Shown here piece by piece: positions 1 through 8,298 of a DNA stretch of 64,000 bases (positions within the stretch are counted from its first letter, which is position 1; every line of letters starts with the position of its first letter). Location of the stretch: positions 4,650,001 to 4,714,000 of the forward strand of contig NZ_JACHMB010000001.1 of assembly GCF_014204795.1 (NCBI RefSeq), given 5' to 3'. Below the pieces are notes generated by a model. That model worked only from the letters and a program-made list of their open reading frames with translations, did not search any database and had not been told where the DNA came from. The DNA comes from Nonomuraea jabiensis. Its GTDB lineage: Bacteria > Actinomycetota > Actinomycetes > Streptosporangiales > Streptosporangiaceae. Both the position numbers and the translations under genes were made by a program.

Positions 1-1405
1 CCTGGCCACGCATGCCCGCACCCTGCTGTGGAGCCCCCGCCACCGCGACATCGAGGCCCTGACCGCGCGGGCGCTGGAGACCGCGCGCGCGTCCGGCGCC
101 AGGGACGCCGAGGTGGGCGCCCTGCTCACGCTGGCCGTCTACGTGGAGCACCAGGGCGACGTGGCCAGGGCCCACGAGCTGGTCGAGACGGCCTCCGCCG
201 AGGGGTCCGGCGACCTGGCGATGGACCTGCGCGCCCACTTCCAGCACGCCCGCATCCACTACGAGCAGGGCCTGCTGGCCAAGGCCGCCGAGGTGGCCGA
301 CGCCGGCGTCCGCATGGCGTCCGAGACCGGGCTCAAGTGGAGCACGTACGGCACCGACCTGCGCTTCCTGCGGTTCATGATCCACTACGTGGCCGGCGAG
401 TGGGACGAGGCCGAGGCGGTCGCGTCCGGCTTCGGGGCCCGGGTGGGCACGCTGCCGGAGGCGACGCTGTCGTCGTTCGCGCTGTTCATCGAGGTGGCGC
501 GGGATCTGCCCGGGGTCGAGGCGCGGCTGAGCTGGGTGCGGCCGTTCTGGTACGACGAGCTGCCCGCGTACATGTCGCGCGGACTGGCCGCCGAGCACGC
601 GCTCTGGCACGGCGACCCCGCGACGGCCCTCGACCACGTCCGGGCGCTCCTGGCGCCGATGGCCGACGGCTACGCCTGGGTGCTGCGGGTGGTCGCCATC
701 GGGCTGTGGGCGCTGGCCGAGCTCGGCACCACCGAGGGGGCCGACGAGCTGTACGCCCGCGCCCGCCTGTCCGTCGACTCCGGTCCCACCGGCGAGCCCG
801 GTCACCTGGGGCCCGAGGGGCTGGCCTGGGCGGCGCGGGTGGAGGCCGAGTGGCATCGCGTGCACGGGCGGCTCGATGTGGAGCTGTGGCGCCGGGTCGT
901 GGAGGCGTTCGACTTCGGGTTCGTCTACGAGGTGGCGCGGGCCCGCTGGCGGCTGGCCGAGGCGCTGCTGGCGGCCGGCGAGCGGGAGGAGGCGCAGGCG
1001 GAGTGGGCCCTGGCGCTGGAGACGGCGGAGCGGCTGCGGGCCAGGCCGCTGGCCAACGCGCTGCTGGAGTTCGGGCGGCGGGCCCGGTTCGGGCCTGCCG
1101 GCGGGCCCGGTGGCAGGCACGGCGGCGGGCCCAGTGGCAGGCACGGTGGCAGGAACGGTGGCGGACACGGTGGCGGACACGGTGGCGGACACGGCGGCGG
1201 CCAGGGCGACGGCGGGCTGACGGCCCGCGAGGCGGAGGTGCTGCGGCTGGTCGCCGAGGGCCTGACCAACCGGGAGATCGCGGAACGGCTGTTCATCGCG
1301 CAGAAGACGGTCAGCGTGCACGTGTCCAACATCCTGGGGAAGTTGGAGGTCTCCACCCGCACGCAGGCGGCCGCGGCCGGACGGCGGCTGGGGCTGCTGG
1401 CGTAG
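1..1405 (+). CDS. LuxR-family transcriptional regulator, C-terminal part (cut by window edge)
   Basis: The frame is open from base 2 to the TAG at 1405, so the start lies outside the window. About 330 residues of Ala/Leu-rich helical, TPR-like sequence are followed by a Gly/His-rich linker and then a LuxR (GerE) helix-turn-helix. The HTH is shown by LTAREAEVLRLVAEGLTNRE and then TVSVHVSNILGKLEV near the C-terminus. The layout fits the tail of a large ATP-binding LuxR regulator (LAL type), which binds DNA through this last domain; the ATPase part would be upstream and is not seen. The next gene is convergent (stop at 1413), so nothing here shows the target genes. Confidence 0.85.
   Translation, partial: LATHARTLLWSPRHRDIEALTARALETARASGARDAEVGALLTLAVYVEHQGDVARAHELVETASAEGSGDLAMDLRAHFQHARIHYEQGLLAKAAEVADAGVRMASETGLKWSTYGTDLRFLRFMIHYVAGEWDEAEAVASGFGARVGTLPEATLSSFALFIEVARDLPGVEARLSWVRPFWYDELPAYMSRGLAAEHALWHGDPATALDHVRALLAPMADGYAWVLRVVAIGLWALAELGTTEGADELYARARLSVDSGPTGEPGHLGPEGLAWAARVEAEWHRVHGRLDVELWRRVVEAFDFGFVYEVARARWRLAEALLAAGEREEAQAEWALALETAERLRARPLANALLEFGRRARFGPAGGPGGRHGGGPSGRHGGRNGGGHGGGHGGGHGGGQGDGGLTAREAEVLRLVAEGLTNREIAERLFIAQKTVSVHVSNILGKLEVSTRTQAAAAGRRLGLLA
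1081..1207 (+). repeat. Gly/His-rich tandem repeat inside the LuxR gene
   Basis: A 12-base unit (ggtggcggacac and variants such as ggtggcaggcac) is repeated about nine times in frame. It encodes GGGH/GGRH units that form a flexible linker just before the HTH domain. Copies nearest 1150-1195 are almost identical, so the length probably varies between strains. Confidence 0.8.
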
Positions 1406-1412
1406 CGCGCGG

Positions 1413-1889
1413 TCAGGTGGGCGGGGCGAGGGTGACGGCGTCGAAGGTGTGCAGCGCGGTCAGGTGGGGCCGGGTGAGGGTGACGGCGTCGAGGGCGTGC
1501 AGCGCGCCGAGCTCGTCGGCGGTCATCCAGACGTTGCTGATGCGGCCGTCCGTGATGGTGAGGATGTCCATGACGCGCAGGTCCAGCAGGCGGCCCGTGG
1601 GCGGGAGCAGCCCGGCCGAGGTCGCCAGCGGGCCGACCTGCTTGCCGCGCATCCTGAACGCCACCGCCACCTTGTCGCCCGTCTCGACGAGGTCGAGCAC
1701 CTCGCGCTCGGGATCCTCGAAGGTGGCCTGCATGGCCCGGGCCCTGGCGACCAGGTCGGAGGCCGTGAGCAGGGCGCCGTTGACCCGTACGGGGTCGGTG
1801 TAATACACCCGGAACGCCGCCTCCACCTCGCCTGCCGGAGGCAGCGGGCTGGTCCACAGGCGGAGGAGACCGTCGACGTCGAATGCCAT
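1413..1889 (-). CDS. SnoaL-like / NTF2-fold protein
   Basis: A 158-residue protein with the pattern of the SnoaL/NTF2-like fold: an N-terminal helix with LWTSPLP, a middle VYYTDPVRVNG segment, and later strands including KVAVAFRMRGKQ and GRISNVWMTAD. These small domains often work as ester cyclases or isomerases, but no catalytic residue can be assigned. The C-terminal 30 residues hold a duplicated HALDAVTLTRP/HTFDAVTLAPP unit that comes from a direct DNA repeat at about 1429-1510. This tail looks like a recent slippage product. The TetR gene lies just upstream on the same strand, so the two may be co-transcribed. Confidence 0.7.
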   Translation of the reverse strand: MAFDVDGLLRLWTSPLPPAGEVEAAFRVYYTDPVRVNGALLTASDLVARARAMQATFEDPEREVLDLVETGDKVAVAFRMRGKQVGPLATSAGLLPPTGRLLDLRVMDILTITDGRISNVWMTADELGALHALDAVTLTRPHLTALHTFDAVTLAPPT

Positions 1890-1917
1890 GCCGCCAGTGT
1901 GCGCCTCGCCGGCCGTC

Positions 1918-2496
1918 TCAGCCAGGGCGGGTGAGGTGGTCGATGAGGAGGTCGATCCTGAGCTCCTGGTGCTCGGCCGGGATCCGCCGGTCGTGGGCCA
2001 GGGTGGCCAGGCCGTGCAGGGCGGCCCACACCACCTCGGCGAAGACGCCGGGATGGTGCTCGCCGGCCACCGGCTCCAGCGCGAGCACGAACTCGCCGAA
2101 CGCCGCCCGCAGCTCCTGCGGCGTCTCGTCGGTGGCGAAGGGGATGGCCACAGGCATGACGAACATGGCCTCGTACAGGGCGCGGCGGGTGCGGGCGAAG
2201 TCGAGGTAGGCCGTCGCCACCCGGCGCAGCACCGCCTGGGGGTCGCCGCCCGCCGTCCGCGCTGCCCGGAGCTCGTCCGCCAGCTCCACGAACCCCTCGA
2301 TCGCCACCTCCCGGACGATGGCGTCCTTGCCCTTGAAGTGGCTGTAGAGCACCGGCTGGCTGTATTCGACCCGCTCCGACAGGCGCCGGGTCGTCACGGC
2401 CTCCCAGCCCTCGGACTCGGCCAGCTCGCGGGCGGCGGTGATGATCAGCTGGTGGCGCTGCGCGCGTTCGCGTGCTCGGCGGGCGGCTATCGACAT
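1918..2496 (-). CDS. TetR/AcrR-family transcriptional regulator
   Basis: A 192-residue protein. The N-terminal HTH is shown by LIITAARELAESEGWEAVTT and then LSERVEYSQPVLYSHFKGKD, the classical TetR recognition helix region. The C-terminal ligand-binding half (FVELADELRAARTAGGD through LDFARTRRALYEAMF) resembles the WHG-type TetR C-domain. It lies about 28 bases upstream of the SnoaL-like gene in the same direction. It probably represses itself and that neighbour. The ligand is unknown. Confidence 0.88.
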   Translation of the reverse strand: MSIAARRARERAQRHQLIITAARELAESEGWEAVTTRRLSERVEYSQPVLYSHFKGKDAIVREVAIEGFVELADELRAARTAGGDPQAVLRRVATAYLDFARTRRALYEAMFVMPVAIPFATDETPQELRAAFGEFVLALEPVAGEHHPGVFAEVVWAALHGLATLAHDRRIPAEHQELRIDLLIDHLTRPG

Positions 2497-2537
2497 ACGT
2501 CCACGCTAGCATGACTAGCAGTTCTAGCGTTGATCCG

Positions 2538-3830
2538 TCAGCTGGTGATGGTCAGGTCGCGGAAGAGGAAGTAGCTCGCGATGTCGCTCTGCAGGTACTG
2601 GTGGTAGTAGGTGGCCATGGGCTTGGCGGCCTTGTCCGCGGTGAGGACCGTGATGACCACGTACTTCTTGGACGCGCCCGAGCGCATCTTGCCGTAGACG
2701 TAACTCTTGTGCGTCCTGTCCGTGTGCCACTTGACCGCGTCCGAGGTGAGCGACGCCAGGCGCGTGGCCGCCGTCTTCGCGGCGCCTTCGCTGGGGAAGG
2801 AGAGCACGAGCTGGACCGCCTTGATGTGCCCGCCGTACGCCGAGTACGCGAGCTGGACGGCCCGCAGGCAGTGGTTCTTGGCCAGCACGCCCTGGCCGTC
2901 CACCGGGTCGCAGCTGTCGTACGTCCACCCGGCCACCTTCTTGGCCTGGAGCTTCACGTCTCCCAGCTTGAAGTCCCAGTCCTCGAACTCGTCGTCGGTG
3001 AGCGGCGAGCCGGGATCCACCCGCTTCGAGGTGGCGGACTTGGTGTCGCTGGGGGCCGGGGTGGGCTGGGCGGGCTCGGAGGCGGGCGGGTCCGACGGGG
3101 TGGTCGATGGCGGGTCGGACTGCGGTGCCGTCGTGGTCGTGGGGACCGGGTCGGCGGTCGGCAGGGCGACGGGCGAGTTCTGGGCGGAGTCGCGCATGTA
3201 GAGGAACGCGACGACCCCGCCGCCGATCAGGAGGACCGAGAACAGGCCCACGACCAGGCCGATGACCAGGGCGTTGGCGCTCTTCCGCGGTGCAGCCGGG
3301 GCCGGCGGCGGCCCTGGGAGGGGGCCTGGGGCCGGGAGCAGCAGCGTCCCTTGGGGGCCGGTCTGGTTGCCGTACGGCGGCGCGCCCGATCCCGGCGGCT
3401 GCCCCTGCCCGGCCCCGTAGCCACCTTGCCCGGAGGCCGGGCCGTATCCGGGCTGCGGGGCTCCTTGCCCGGAGGCCGGGCCGTATCCGGGTGAAGGGAC
3501 TCCCTGCCCAGCGGGTGGCCCGTATCCGGGTGGAGGGGCTCCCTGCGCAGGAGGTGGCCCGTATCCGGGCTGCGGGGCTCCTTGCCCGGAGGCCGGGCCG
3601 TATCCGGACGCGGGAGGACTCTGCCCAGGGGGTGGGCCGTATCCGGGTGGAGCGGGGTGTCCGGGTTGGCCGTATCCCGGTTGGCCCTGACCGTAGCCGG
3701 GCTGCGGAGGGCCGGCTTGGCCGGGTGGCGGGCCGTAGTGCTGCGGGCCGTACCCCTGCGGCGCTCCTTGCGCGCCCCACGGGCCTTCCGGCTGGGGCTG
3801 GGGCGGGGGAGGCTGCGGAGGGTATGCCAT
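2538..3830 (-). CDS. Pro/Gly/Gln-rich single-pass membrane protein
   Basis: The first about 185 residues are low-complexity PQPGYGPP/PASGQGAP repeats, followed by one membrane helix (ALVIGLVVGLFSVLLIGGG), a Pro/Thr-rich stalk and an extracellular C-terminal domain of about 150 residues. The C-domain has two cysteines (SCDPVDGQ and KNHCLRAVQ) that may form a disulfide. The architecture matches actinobacterial proteins with a disordered cytoplasmic Pro-rich region; the function is unknown. I chose the ATG at 3830 (MAYPPQ) because this class usually begins close to the Pro-rich run. An in-frame ATG at 3872 is possible. The Pro-rich DNA is itself a degenerate tandem repeat at 3400-3700. Confidence 0.72.
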   Translation of the reverse strand: MAYPPQPPPPQPQPEGPWGAQGAPQGYGPQHYGPPPGQAGPPQPGYGQGQPGYGQPGHPAPPGYGPPPGQSPPASGYGPASGQGAPQPGYGPPPAQGAPPPGYGPPAGQGVPSPGYGPASGQGAPQPGYGPASGQGGYGAGQGQPPGSGAPPYGNQTGPQGTLLLPAPGPLPGPPPAPAAPRKSANALVIGLVVGLFSVLLIGGGVVAFLYMRDSAQNSPVALPTADPVPTTTTAPQSDPPSTTPSDPPASEPAQPTPAPSDTKSATSKRVDPGSPLTDDEFEDWDFKLGDVKLQAKKVAGWTYDSCDPVDGQGVLAKNHCLRAVQLAYSAYGGHIKAVQLVLSFPSEGAAKTAATRLASLTSDAVKWHTDRTHKSYVYGKMRSGASKKYVVITVLTADKAAKPMATYYHQYLQSDIASYFLFRDLTITS

Positions 3831-3882
3831 TGGTCCATTGTGGGGTAGCCGATCCCCATCTACCCCAGTCACCCCCCAAATC

Positions 3883-4827
3883 TCACGAGGCTGTACGCGC
3901 CTCTTCGCACACCTGGCGGCGGTACTTCCCGGGCGCCAGCCCGTACTGTCGCTTGAACGCGTTCCCGAACGCGAACTCCGACCCGTACCCGACCCGCTGC
4001 GCCACCTCCCCCACCGAGACGTCGGACTCGCGCAGGATGCGGGCCGCCGTGGCCAGGCGCCACCACGTGAGGTACGCCAGCGGCGGCTGCCCGACGAGGG
4101 AGGTGAAGCGGCGGGCGAAGCCGGCGCGCGAGAGCCCGGCGTGGGCGCCGAGCGACTCGACCGTCCAGCGGTGGGCGGGGGCGCGGTGGATGGCGTCCAG
4201 CGCGCGGCCGATGGCCGGGTCGGCCAGCGCGGCGGCCCAGCCCGACTCCCTGCACGCCTCGGACTCCAGGTCGAACCAGGCCCGCAGGATGTAGAGCTGG
4301 AGAACGTCGAGCAGGGACGTGACCACGGTGTCGGCGCCCGGCCGGGGGTTGTCGATCTCGCCGGCGAGCAGCTCGACGGCGGCCCGGAGCTCGGGGTGGT
4401 GGCCGAGCGTCGTCGGCAGGTGGATCACGTCGGGCAGCGCGTTCAGGATCGGGTGGGTCCTGGTGGGGTCGAGGTGGTAGCCGCAGCAGAGGGTGACCGT
4501 CTCGGCCCCGTCGCCGCCCTCGACGGTCGAGGCGAACAGCTCGGAGTCCAGGTACGGATTGCAGACCGGTGCGGCGAGCGGCGTACCGGGACTGTCGGCC
4601 AGGCCGTACCCGTCGCCGTGCGGGAAGAAGACCACGTCGCCTACGCTCAGCGGCATGGGGTCGCCGCCGGGCGGGATGAGCCAGCAGGACCCGCGCAGCA
4701 CCATCTGGAAACCGGCGGACCCCGGCGCCTTCGGGAACTCCCTGCCCCAGGGGGCCCGCCAGGAGATGCGCACGGAGGTCGGGCGGCCGGTACGCATGAG
4801 GGCGACGACGTCGCTCAGCACATCCAT
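3883..4827 (-). CDS. AraC-family regulator with cupin sensor domain
   Basis: A 314-residue protein. Residues about 1-190 form a cupin-type sensor (GFQMVLRGSCWLIPPGG and LSVGDVVFFPHGDGYGL). The last about 100 residues hold the paired AraC helix-turn-helix, with LGAHAGLSRAGFARRFTSLV and VGEVAQRVGYGSEFAFGNAF. It is divergent from the FMN reductase at 4950, with 122 bases between the starts. AraC proteins of this kind usually control the divergent oxidoreductase, so that gene is the likely target. Confidence 0.88.
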   Translation of the reverse strand: MDVLSDVVALMRTGRPTSVRISWRAPWGREFPKAPGSAGFQMVLRGSCWLIPPGGDPMPLSVGDVVFFPHGDGYGLADSPGTPLAAPVCNPYLDSELFASTVEGGDGAETVTLCCGYHLDPTRTHPILNALPDVIHLPTTLGHHPELRAAVELLAGEIDNPRPGADTVVTSLLDVLQLYILRAWFDLESEACRESGWAAALADPAIGRALDAIHRAPAHRWTVESLGAHAGLSRAGFARRFTSLVGQPPLAYLTWWRLATAARILRESDVSVGEVAQRVGYGSEFAFGNAFKRQYGLAPGKYRRQVCEEARTAS

Positions 4828-4880
4828 GTCACCAGTCTAAGCCCAGAGACTCTGACGTATAAAAAGTAGCTTTTGAAGCA

Positions 4881-4909
4881 TTGGATATCTCAAGATCGGC
4901 TCCTAGTGT
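4881..4909 (+). promoter_or_regulatory. Predicted sigma-70-type promoter of the FMN reductase gene
   Basis: TTGGAT at 4881-4886 and TAGTGT at 4904-4909 are separated by exactly 17 bases. Transcription would start near 4916, about 34 bases before the ATG at 4950. An upstream in-frame TTG at 4881 overlaps the -35 box, which argues against the longer reading of the gene. Confidence 0.5.
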
Positions 4910-4949
4910 GGGTCAGGCAATTCTTGACTCCCTGAGAGGACCGATTGAC

Positions 4950-5510
4950 ATGATCAAGGTTGGCATCATCGTGGGCAGCGTCCGTCCCGGCCGCAACGGC
5001 GAGGCGGTCGCGCAGTGGGTCCACGACCTGGCGGTCAAGCGCGGCGACGCCGAGTACGAGCTGGTGGACCTGAAGGACTACACCCTGGGCAACCTGGACG
5101 AGCCGCAGCACCCCGCCGCGGGGAACTACACGCACGAGCACACCAAGCAGTGGGGGGCGAAGATCGCATCCTTCGACGCGTTCGTCTTCGTGACGCCCGA
5201 GTACAACCACTCGATCCCGGGCTCGCTGAAGAACGCCGTCGACTTCCTGTACGCGGAGTGGACCAACAAGGCGGCCGGTTTCGTGGGTTACGGCGTGGGC
5301 GGCGCGGTCCAGGCCGTCGGGCACCTGCGCGACGTCCTGTCCAATGTCGGCGTGGCCACGGTGCAGCAGCAGGTCGCGCTCTCGGTCTTCACGGACTTCG
5401 AGAACATGACCACGTTCAAGCCCGCCGCCGTTCACGAGGACAAGCTCGGCGTCCTGCTCGACCAGGTCCTCGCCTGGGGAGGCGCCCTCCGCCCGCTGCG
5501 CGCGGCCTGA
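4950..5510 (+). CDS. NAD(P)H-dependent FMN reductase (flavodoxin-like fold)
   Basis: A 186-residue protein that begins MIKVGIIVGSVRPGRNGEAV, the phosphate-binding loop of the NADPH-dependent FMN reductase family. It contains the flavin/active-site signature VTPEYNHSIPGSLKNAVD. Proteins of this family reduce flavin or quinones, or azo and chromate compounds, using NAD(P)H in the cytoplasm. The start is set by a GAGAGGA ribosome site at 4934-4940 and by the promoter at 4881-4909. It is divergent from the AraC gene. It could supply reduced flavin to the LLM monooxygenase further along, but that is only inference. Confidence 0.9.
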   Translation: MIKVGIIVGSVRPGRNGEAVAQWVHDLAVKRGDAEYELVDLKDYTLGNLDEPQHPAAGNYTHEHTKQWGAKIASFDAFVFVTPEYNHSIPGSLKNAVDFLYAEWTNKAAGFVGYGVGGAVQAVGHLRDVLSNVGVATVQQQVALSVFTDFENMTTFKPAAVHEDKLGVLLDQVLAWGGALRPLRAA

Positions 5511-5543
5511 CTGCGAACACGCGAGCCGGCCGGCTGCCGTCGG

Positions 5544-5612
5544 CGCTCGGCCCGTCGGTGCGGTGGTACGGCTGCGGCCCGGCGACCTCACCGACCACCG
5601 ACGGGCCGAGCG
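5544..5612. terminator. Long inverted repeat after the FMN reductase gene
   Basis: A perfect 17-base inverted repeat (CGCTCGGCCCGTCGGTG at 5544-5560, its complement at 5596-5612) encloses a 35-base GC-rich loop that can itself fold. It lies 34 bases after the reductase stop with no T-run. It probably acts as a transcription end or RNA stabiliser. The rest of 5511-5924 has no gene that I can support. Confidence 0.5.
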
Positions 5613-5839
5613 CGGGGCCGGGGCGGGCACCCTGGCACACGCGGTTCAAGCGCACCCGGTTGGTGTCGCGGGATGGCGGGAGCGGCCGTCCGTGGGGGAG
5701 CGGGCGAGGACGCGTCCGGTTGGTGCCGTAGTGAGGCGGCGGGGGAACGCGGCCACCTGGCGGTGGAGGGGTGGCAGATCTTGGGGGCGTGCCGGGGGAA
5801 CGGCTGATCGGGGGTGGAATGGCGGGACGGTCGGGTGGC

Positions 5840-5877
5840 GCAATCCGACCGTTATCCCTATTTCCCTATCGGATTGC
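5840..5877. promoter_or_regulatory. Inverted-repeat operator candidate before the GntR gene
   Basis: GCAATCCGA at 5840-5848 and its exact complement TCGGATTGC at 5869-5877 are spaced by 20 AT-richer bases. The repeat ends 48 bases before the GTG start of the GntR gene. This position fits an operator for autoregulation of the GntR/ferredoxin/ABC operon. Confidence 0.5.
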
Positions 5878-5924
5878 TAGGTTGTGCTTGTCGGAGGCCG
5901 ATTGAGGACCGCCGGGAGGCACAA

Positions 5925-6659
5925 GTGGGACCCACACGGCGCCGGGCCGACCATGCCCGGCAGGTGGCCGACCTGCTGCGCAGGCAGATCGTCCACGGGC
6001 ATTTCCCGCGCGGCCAGTTGCCGCTGGAGGCGGCGCTGGCGCGCGAGTTCGGCGCCTCGCGCAACACCGTGCGCGAGGCGCTCGGGCTGCTGCGCGAGGA
6101 GGGCCTGGTCGAGCGGTGTCCGGGCGTGGGCACCACGGTGGCCAGGGAGAAGTACCCGCACGGCCTGCACCGGCTGCTCGGCCTGGCCGAGACCCTGCAC
6201 GAGCACGGCGAGGTCACCAACCAGGTCAGGACCATGACCCTGATGGAGCCGCCCAGGGCGGTCAGCCACCGGCTCAACCTGCCCGCCGGCGAGCAGGTCG
6301 TCTACCTCGAACGGCTGCGCCGCCTCAACGGCCTGCCGCTCTCGCTGGACCTGACGTACCTGGTGCGGGACGTCGGAGAGCCGCTGTTCGACGCCGACCT
6401 GGAGCACAACGACATCTTCGTGCTGCTGGAGAGCATCACGGGCCAGCCGCTCGGCACGGCCGACCTCACCCTGGAGGCGGTCAACGCCGACGCGCACACC
6501 GCGGCCGTGCTCGACGCGCCGCCCGGCGCCGCGCTGCTCATGGTCGAACGGCTCACCCACCTGGCCGACAGCCGACCGGTCGACCTGGAGTTCATCCGCT
6601 TCAGGGGCGACCGGCTGACCATGCGCGGGCACCTGAACCGCGCCGCGGGCAAGGAGTGA
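5925..6659 (+). CDS. GntR/HutC-family regulator with UTRA domain
   Basis: A 244-residue protein. The winged HTH lies at about residues 10-75 (LPLEAALAREFGASRNTVRE, LLREEGLVERCPGVGT) and is followed by a UTRA ligand-binding domain (VVYLERLRRLNGLPLSLDLT and DLEFIRFRGDRL). The GTG start at 5925 is preceded by GGGAGG at 5914-5919; an earlier in-frame ATG at 5814 would overlap the putative operator. It is the first gene of an apparent operon with the ferredoxin (2-base gap) and the importer/flavoprotein. It probably represses them until a substrate or sulfur-status ligand binds. The ligand is not known. Confidence 0.88.
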   Translation: MGPTRRRADHARQVADLLRRQIVHGHFPRGQLPLEAALAREFGASRNTVREALGLLREEGLVERCPGVGTTVAREKYPHGLHRLLGLAETLHEHGEVTNQVRTMTLMEPPRAVSHRLNLPAGEQVVYLERLRRLNGLPLSLDLTYLVRDVGEPLFDADLEHNDIFVLLESITGQPLGTADLTLEAVNADAHTAAVLDAPPGAALLMVERLTHLADSRPVDLEFIRFRGDRLTMRGHLNRAAGKE

Positions 6660-6661
6660 CG

Positions 6662-6889
6662 ATGGCCCTGATCAACCAGCGGGTCGAGGTCCCCGTGACC
6701 ATCGACGAGGCGCTCTGCATCGACGGCTGCACGCTCTGCGTCGAGGCGTGCCCGCTGGACTCGCTCGCGATCAGCGACGAGACCGGCAAGGCGTACATGC
6801 ACGTGGACGAGTGCTGGTACTGCGGCCCCTGCGCCGCGCGGTGCCCCGTGGACGCGGTCACCATCAACATCCCCTACCTGCTGCGATGA
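6662..6889 (+). CDS. 2[4Fe-4S] ferredoxin, AprB-like partner
   Basis: A 75-residue protein with two cysteine clusters, CIDGCTLCVEACP and CWYCGPCAARCP, so two 4Fe-4S sites are expected. In the first cluster the opening spacing is CX3C instead of the usual CX2C. Small ferredoxins of this kind pair with AprA-like flavoproteins, and one is encoded four genes later (9851), so electron transfer to or from that flavoprotein is the likely job. It starts 2 bases after the GntR stop. The stop TGA sits 11 bases before the ATG chosen for the next gene. Confidence 0.85.
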   Translation: MALINQRVEVPVTIDEALCIDGCTLCVEACPLDSLAISDETGKAYMHVDECWYCGPCAARCPVDAVTINIPYLLR

Positions 6890-6900
6890 GGGAGAGCACG

Positions 6901-8298
6901 ATGCGCAAGGCCCTGGCGGCCGTCGCGCTGCTGGCGGCGGCCGGGTGCTCGGTCACCGGCGCGGCGGGCGGCGAAGGCAAGACGAAGATCGTCATCGGCT
7001 ACCAGTCGAAGACCATCAACACGGTGACGGCGGGCACGCTGCTGCGCTCGCTCGGCTACCTGGAGAAGCGGCTCGGCGGCAAGTACTCCGTCGAGTGGCA
7101 GGACTACGACACCGGCGCCCCCATCACCGCGAAGATGGTGGCCGGGAAGATCGACATCGGCTCGATGGGCGACTACCCGCTGCTGATCAACGCCTCCCGC
7201 ACCCAGGGGATCCCGGCCGCCCGTACGGAGCTGGTCTCGATCACCGGCTACAACCTGCGCGGCGGGCTCAACATGGTCGTCGTCCCGCCCGGCTCCGCGG
7301 CGAAGACCCTCGCGGACCTGAAGGGCGCGAAGATCTCCGCCAGCCTGGGCTCGGCCGGGCACGGCACGCTGGTCCAGGCCCTGGAGAAGGCCGGGGTCAC
7401 GGGTGTCGAGGTGGTCAACCACCAGCCCGCGGTGGGCGCCTCCCAGCTCGAGTCGGGCGGGGTGCAGGCGTACGCGCAGTTCGTGGCCTGGCCGGGGCTG
7501 CTGGTCTTCCAGCACAAGGGGCGGCTGGTCTACGACGGCTCCGCGCTGGACGTGCCCACGTTCCACGGTGTGGTGGTGCGTCAGGCGTACGCGAAGGAGC
7601 ACCCCGAGGTCGTGGACGCCTTCCTCAAGGCGCAGATCGACGCCACCCGCTATCTGCACGAGCACCCGCTGGAGGCCGCCGAGTCGGTGGCCGGGACCAC
7701 GGGCCTGCCGGCCGAGGTGGTCTACCTCTACAACGGCCCCGGCGGCATCTCGACGTTCGACGTCACGTTGAAGCCGCAGCTCAAGGCGGCGCACGAGCAC
7801 GACGTGCCGTTCCTCAAGCGCATCGGCACCGACTTCGCCGGGGTGGACGTCTCCTCCTTCGTCAACGACGCCTACCTGCGCAAGGCGTACGGGCCCGCGT
7901 ACGACAAGGACCTGGCCTCCACCGCGAACCCCGCCAGGATCACCGGCACCGACCCCGTCTGCGGCGGCCAGGTCACCGACCCGGGGACGGCGTCCGAGCT
8001 GTGGGCGGCCGGGGCGGCGACGACGCGGCCCGCGGCCACGCCCACCTGCCTGCTGCGCCAGATCGCCAAGGCCGGTACGGCGGTGCGCGCCGCGTACGTG
8101 CCCGACACGACCACGGGCACCCGGTGGTTCGCCGACGGCTCGGTCTGGCTCCGGGACCCGGCGGCTCCCGAACGGTCGCGGTTCCTGCCGTTCACCACGC
8201 AGGACGGCGCCGACGCCTACCGGAAGGCGCACCCCGGGACCGAGCCCGTCTCCTACGAGGCCGCGCTGAAGGCGGCCGGGCGGGGCGGCGACGCATGA
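6901..8298 (+). CDS. ABC substrate-binding lipoprotein (SsuA/NMT1-like) with C-terminal NosL-like domain
   Basis: A 465-residue protein. The lipobox is LLAAAGCS near residue 17. Residues about 25-370 are an SsuA/TauA/NMT1-type binding fold (IVIGYQSKTIN, KIDIGSMGDYPLLI, GSAGHGTLVQALEKAG), which delivers sulfonate-like or related small molecules to the permease. The last about 85 residues are extra for this family. They contain DPVCGG, CLLRQ, AAYVPDTTTG and then LPFTTQDGADAYRKAHPG, a pattern like NosL copper-binding domains, although the NosL MG motif is missing. Start 6901 has GGGAG just upstream; an in-frame ATG at 6886 overlaps the ferredoxin stop. The stop overlaps the permease start by 4 bases. 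Confidence 0.85.
   Translation: MRKALAAVALLAAAGCSVTGAAGGEGKTKIVIGYQSKTINTVTAGTLLRSLGYLEKRLGGKYSVEWQDYDTGAPITAKMVAGKIDIGSMGDYPLLINASRTQGIPAARTELVSITGYNLRGGLNMVVVPPGSAAKTLADLKGAKISASLGSAGHGTLVQALEKAGVTGVEVVNHQPAVGASQLESGGVQAYAQFVAWPGLLVFQHKGRLVYDGSALDVPTFHGVVVRQAYAKEHPEVVDAFLKAQIDATRYLHEHPLEAAESVAGTTGLPAEVVYLYNGPGGISTFDVTLKPQLKAAHEHDVPFLKRIGTDFAGVDVSSFVNDAYLRKAYGPAYDKDLASTANPARITGTDPVCGGQVTDPGTASELWAAGAATTRPAATPTCLLRQIAKAGTAVRAAYVPDTTTGTRWFADGSVWLRDPAAPERSRFLPFTTQDGADAYRKAHPGTEPVSYEAALKAAGRGGDA

Noticed and set aside
1081..1207. CRISPR-like array
   Set aside because: The 12-base units are contiguous, in frame and without spacers; they encode a Gly/His linker.
3400..3700. CRISPR or satellite repeat in the Pro-rich gene
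   Set aside because: Repeats are codon-based and degenerate, giving PPGYG-type protein repeats.
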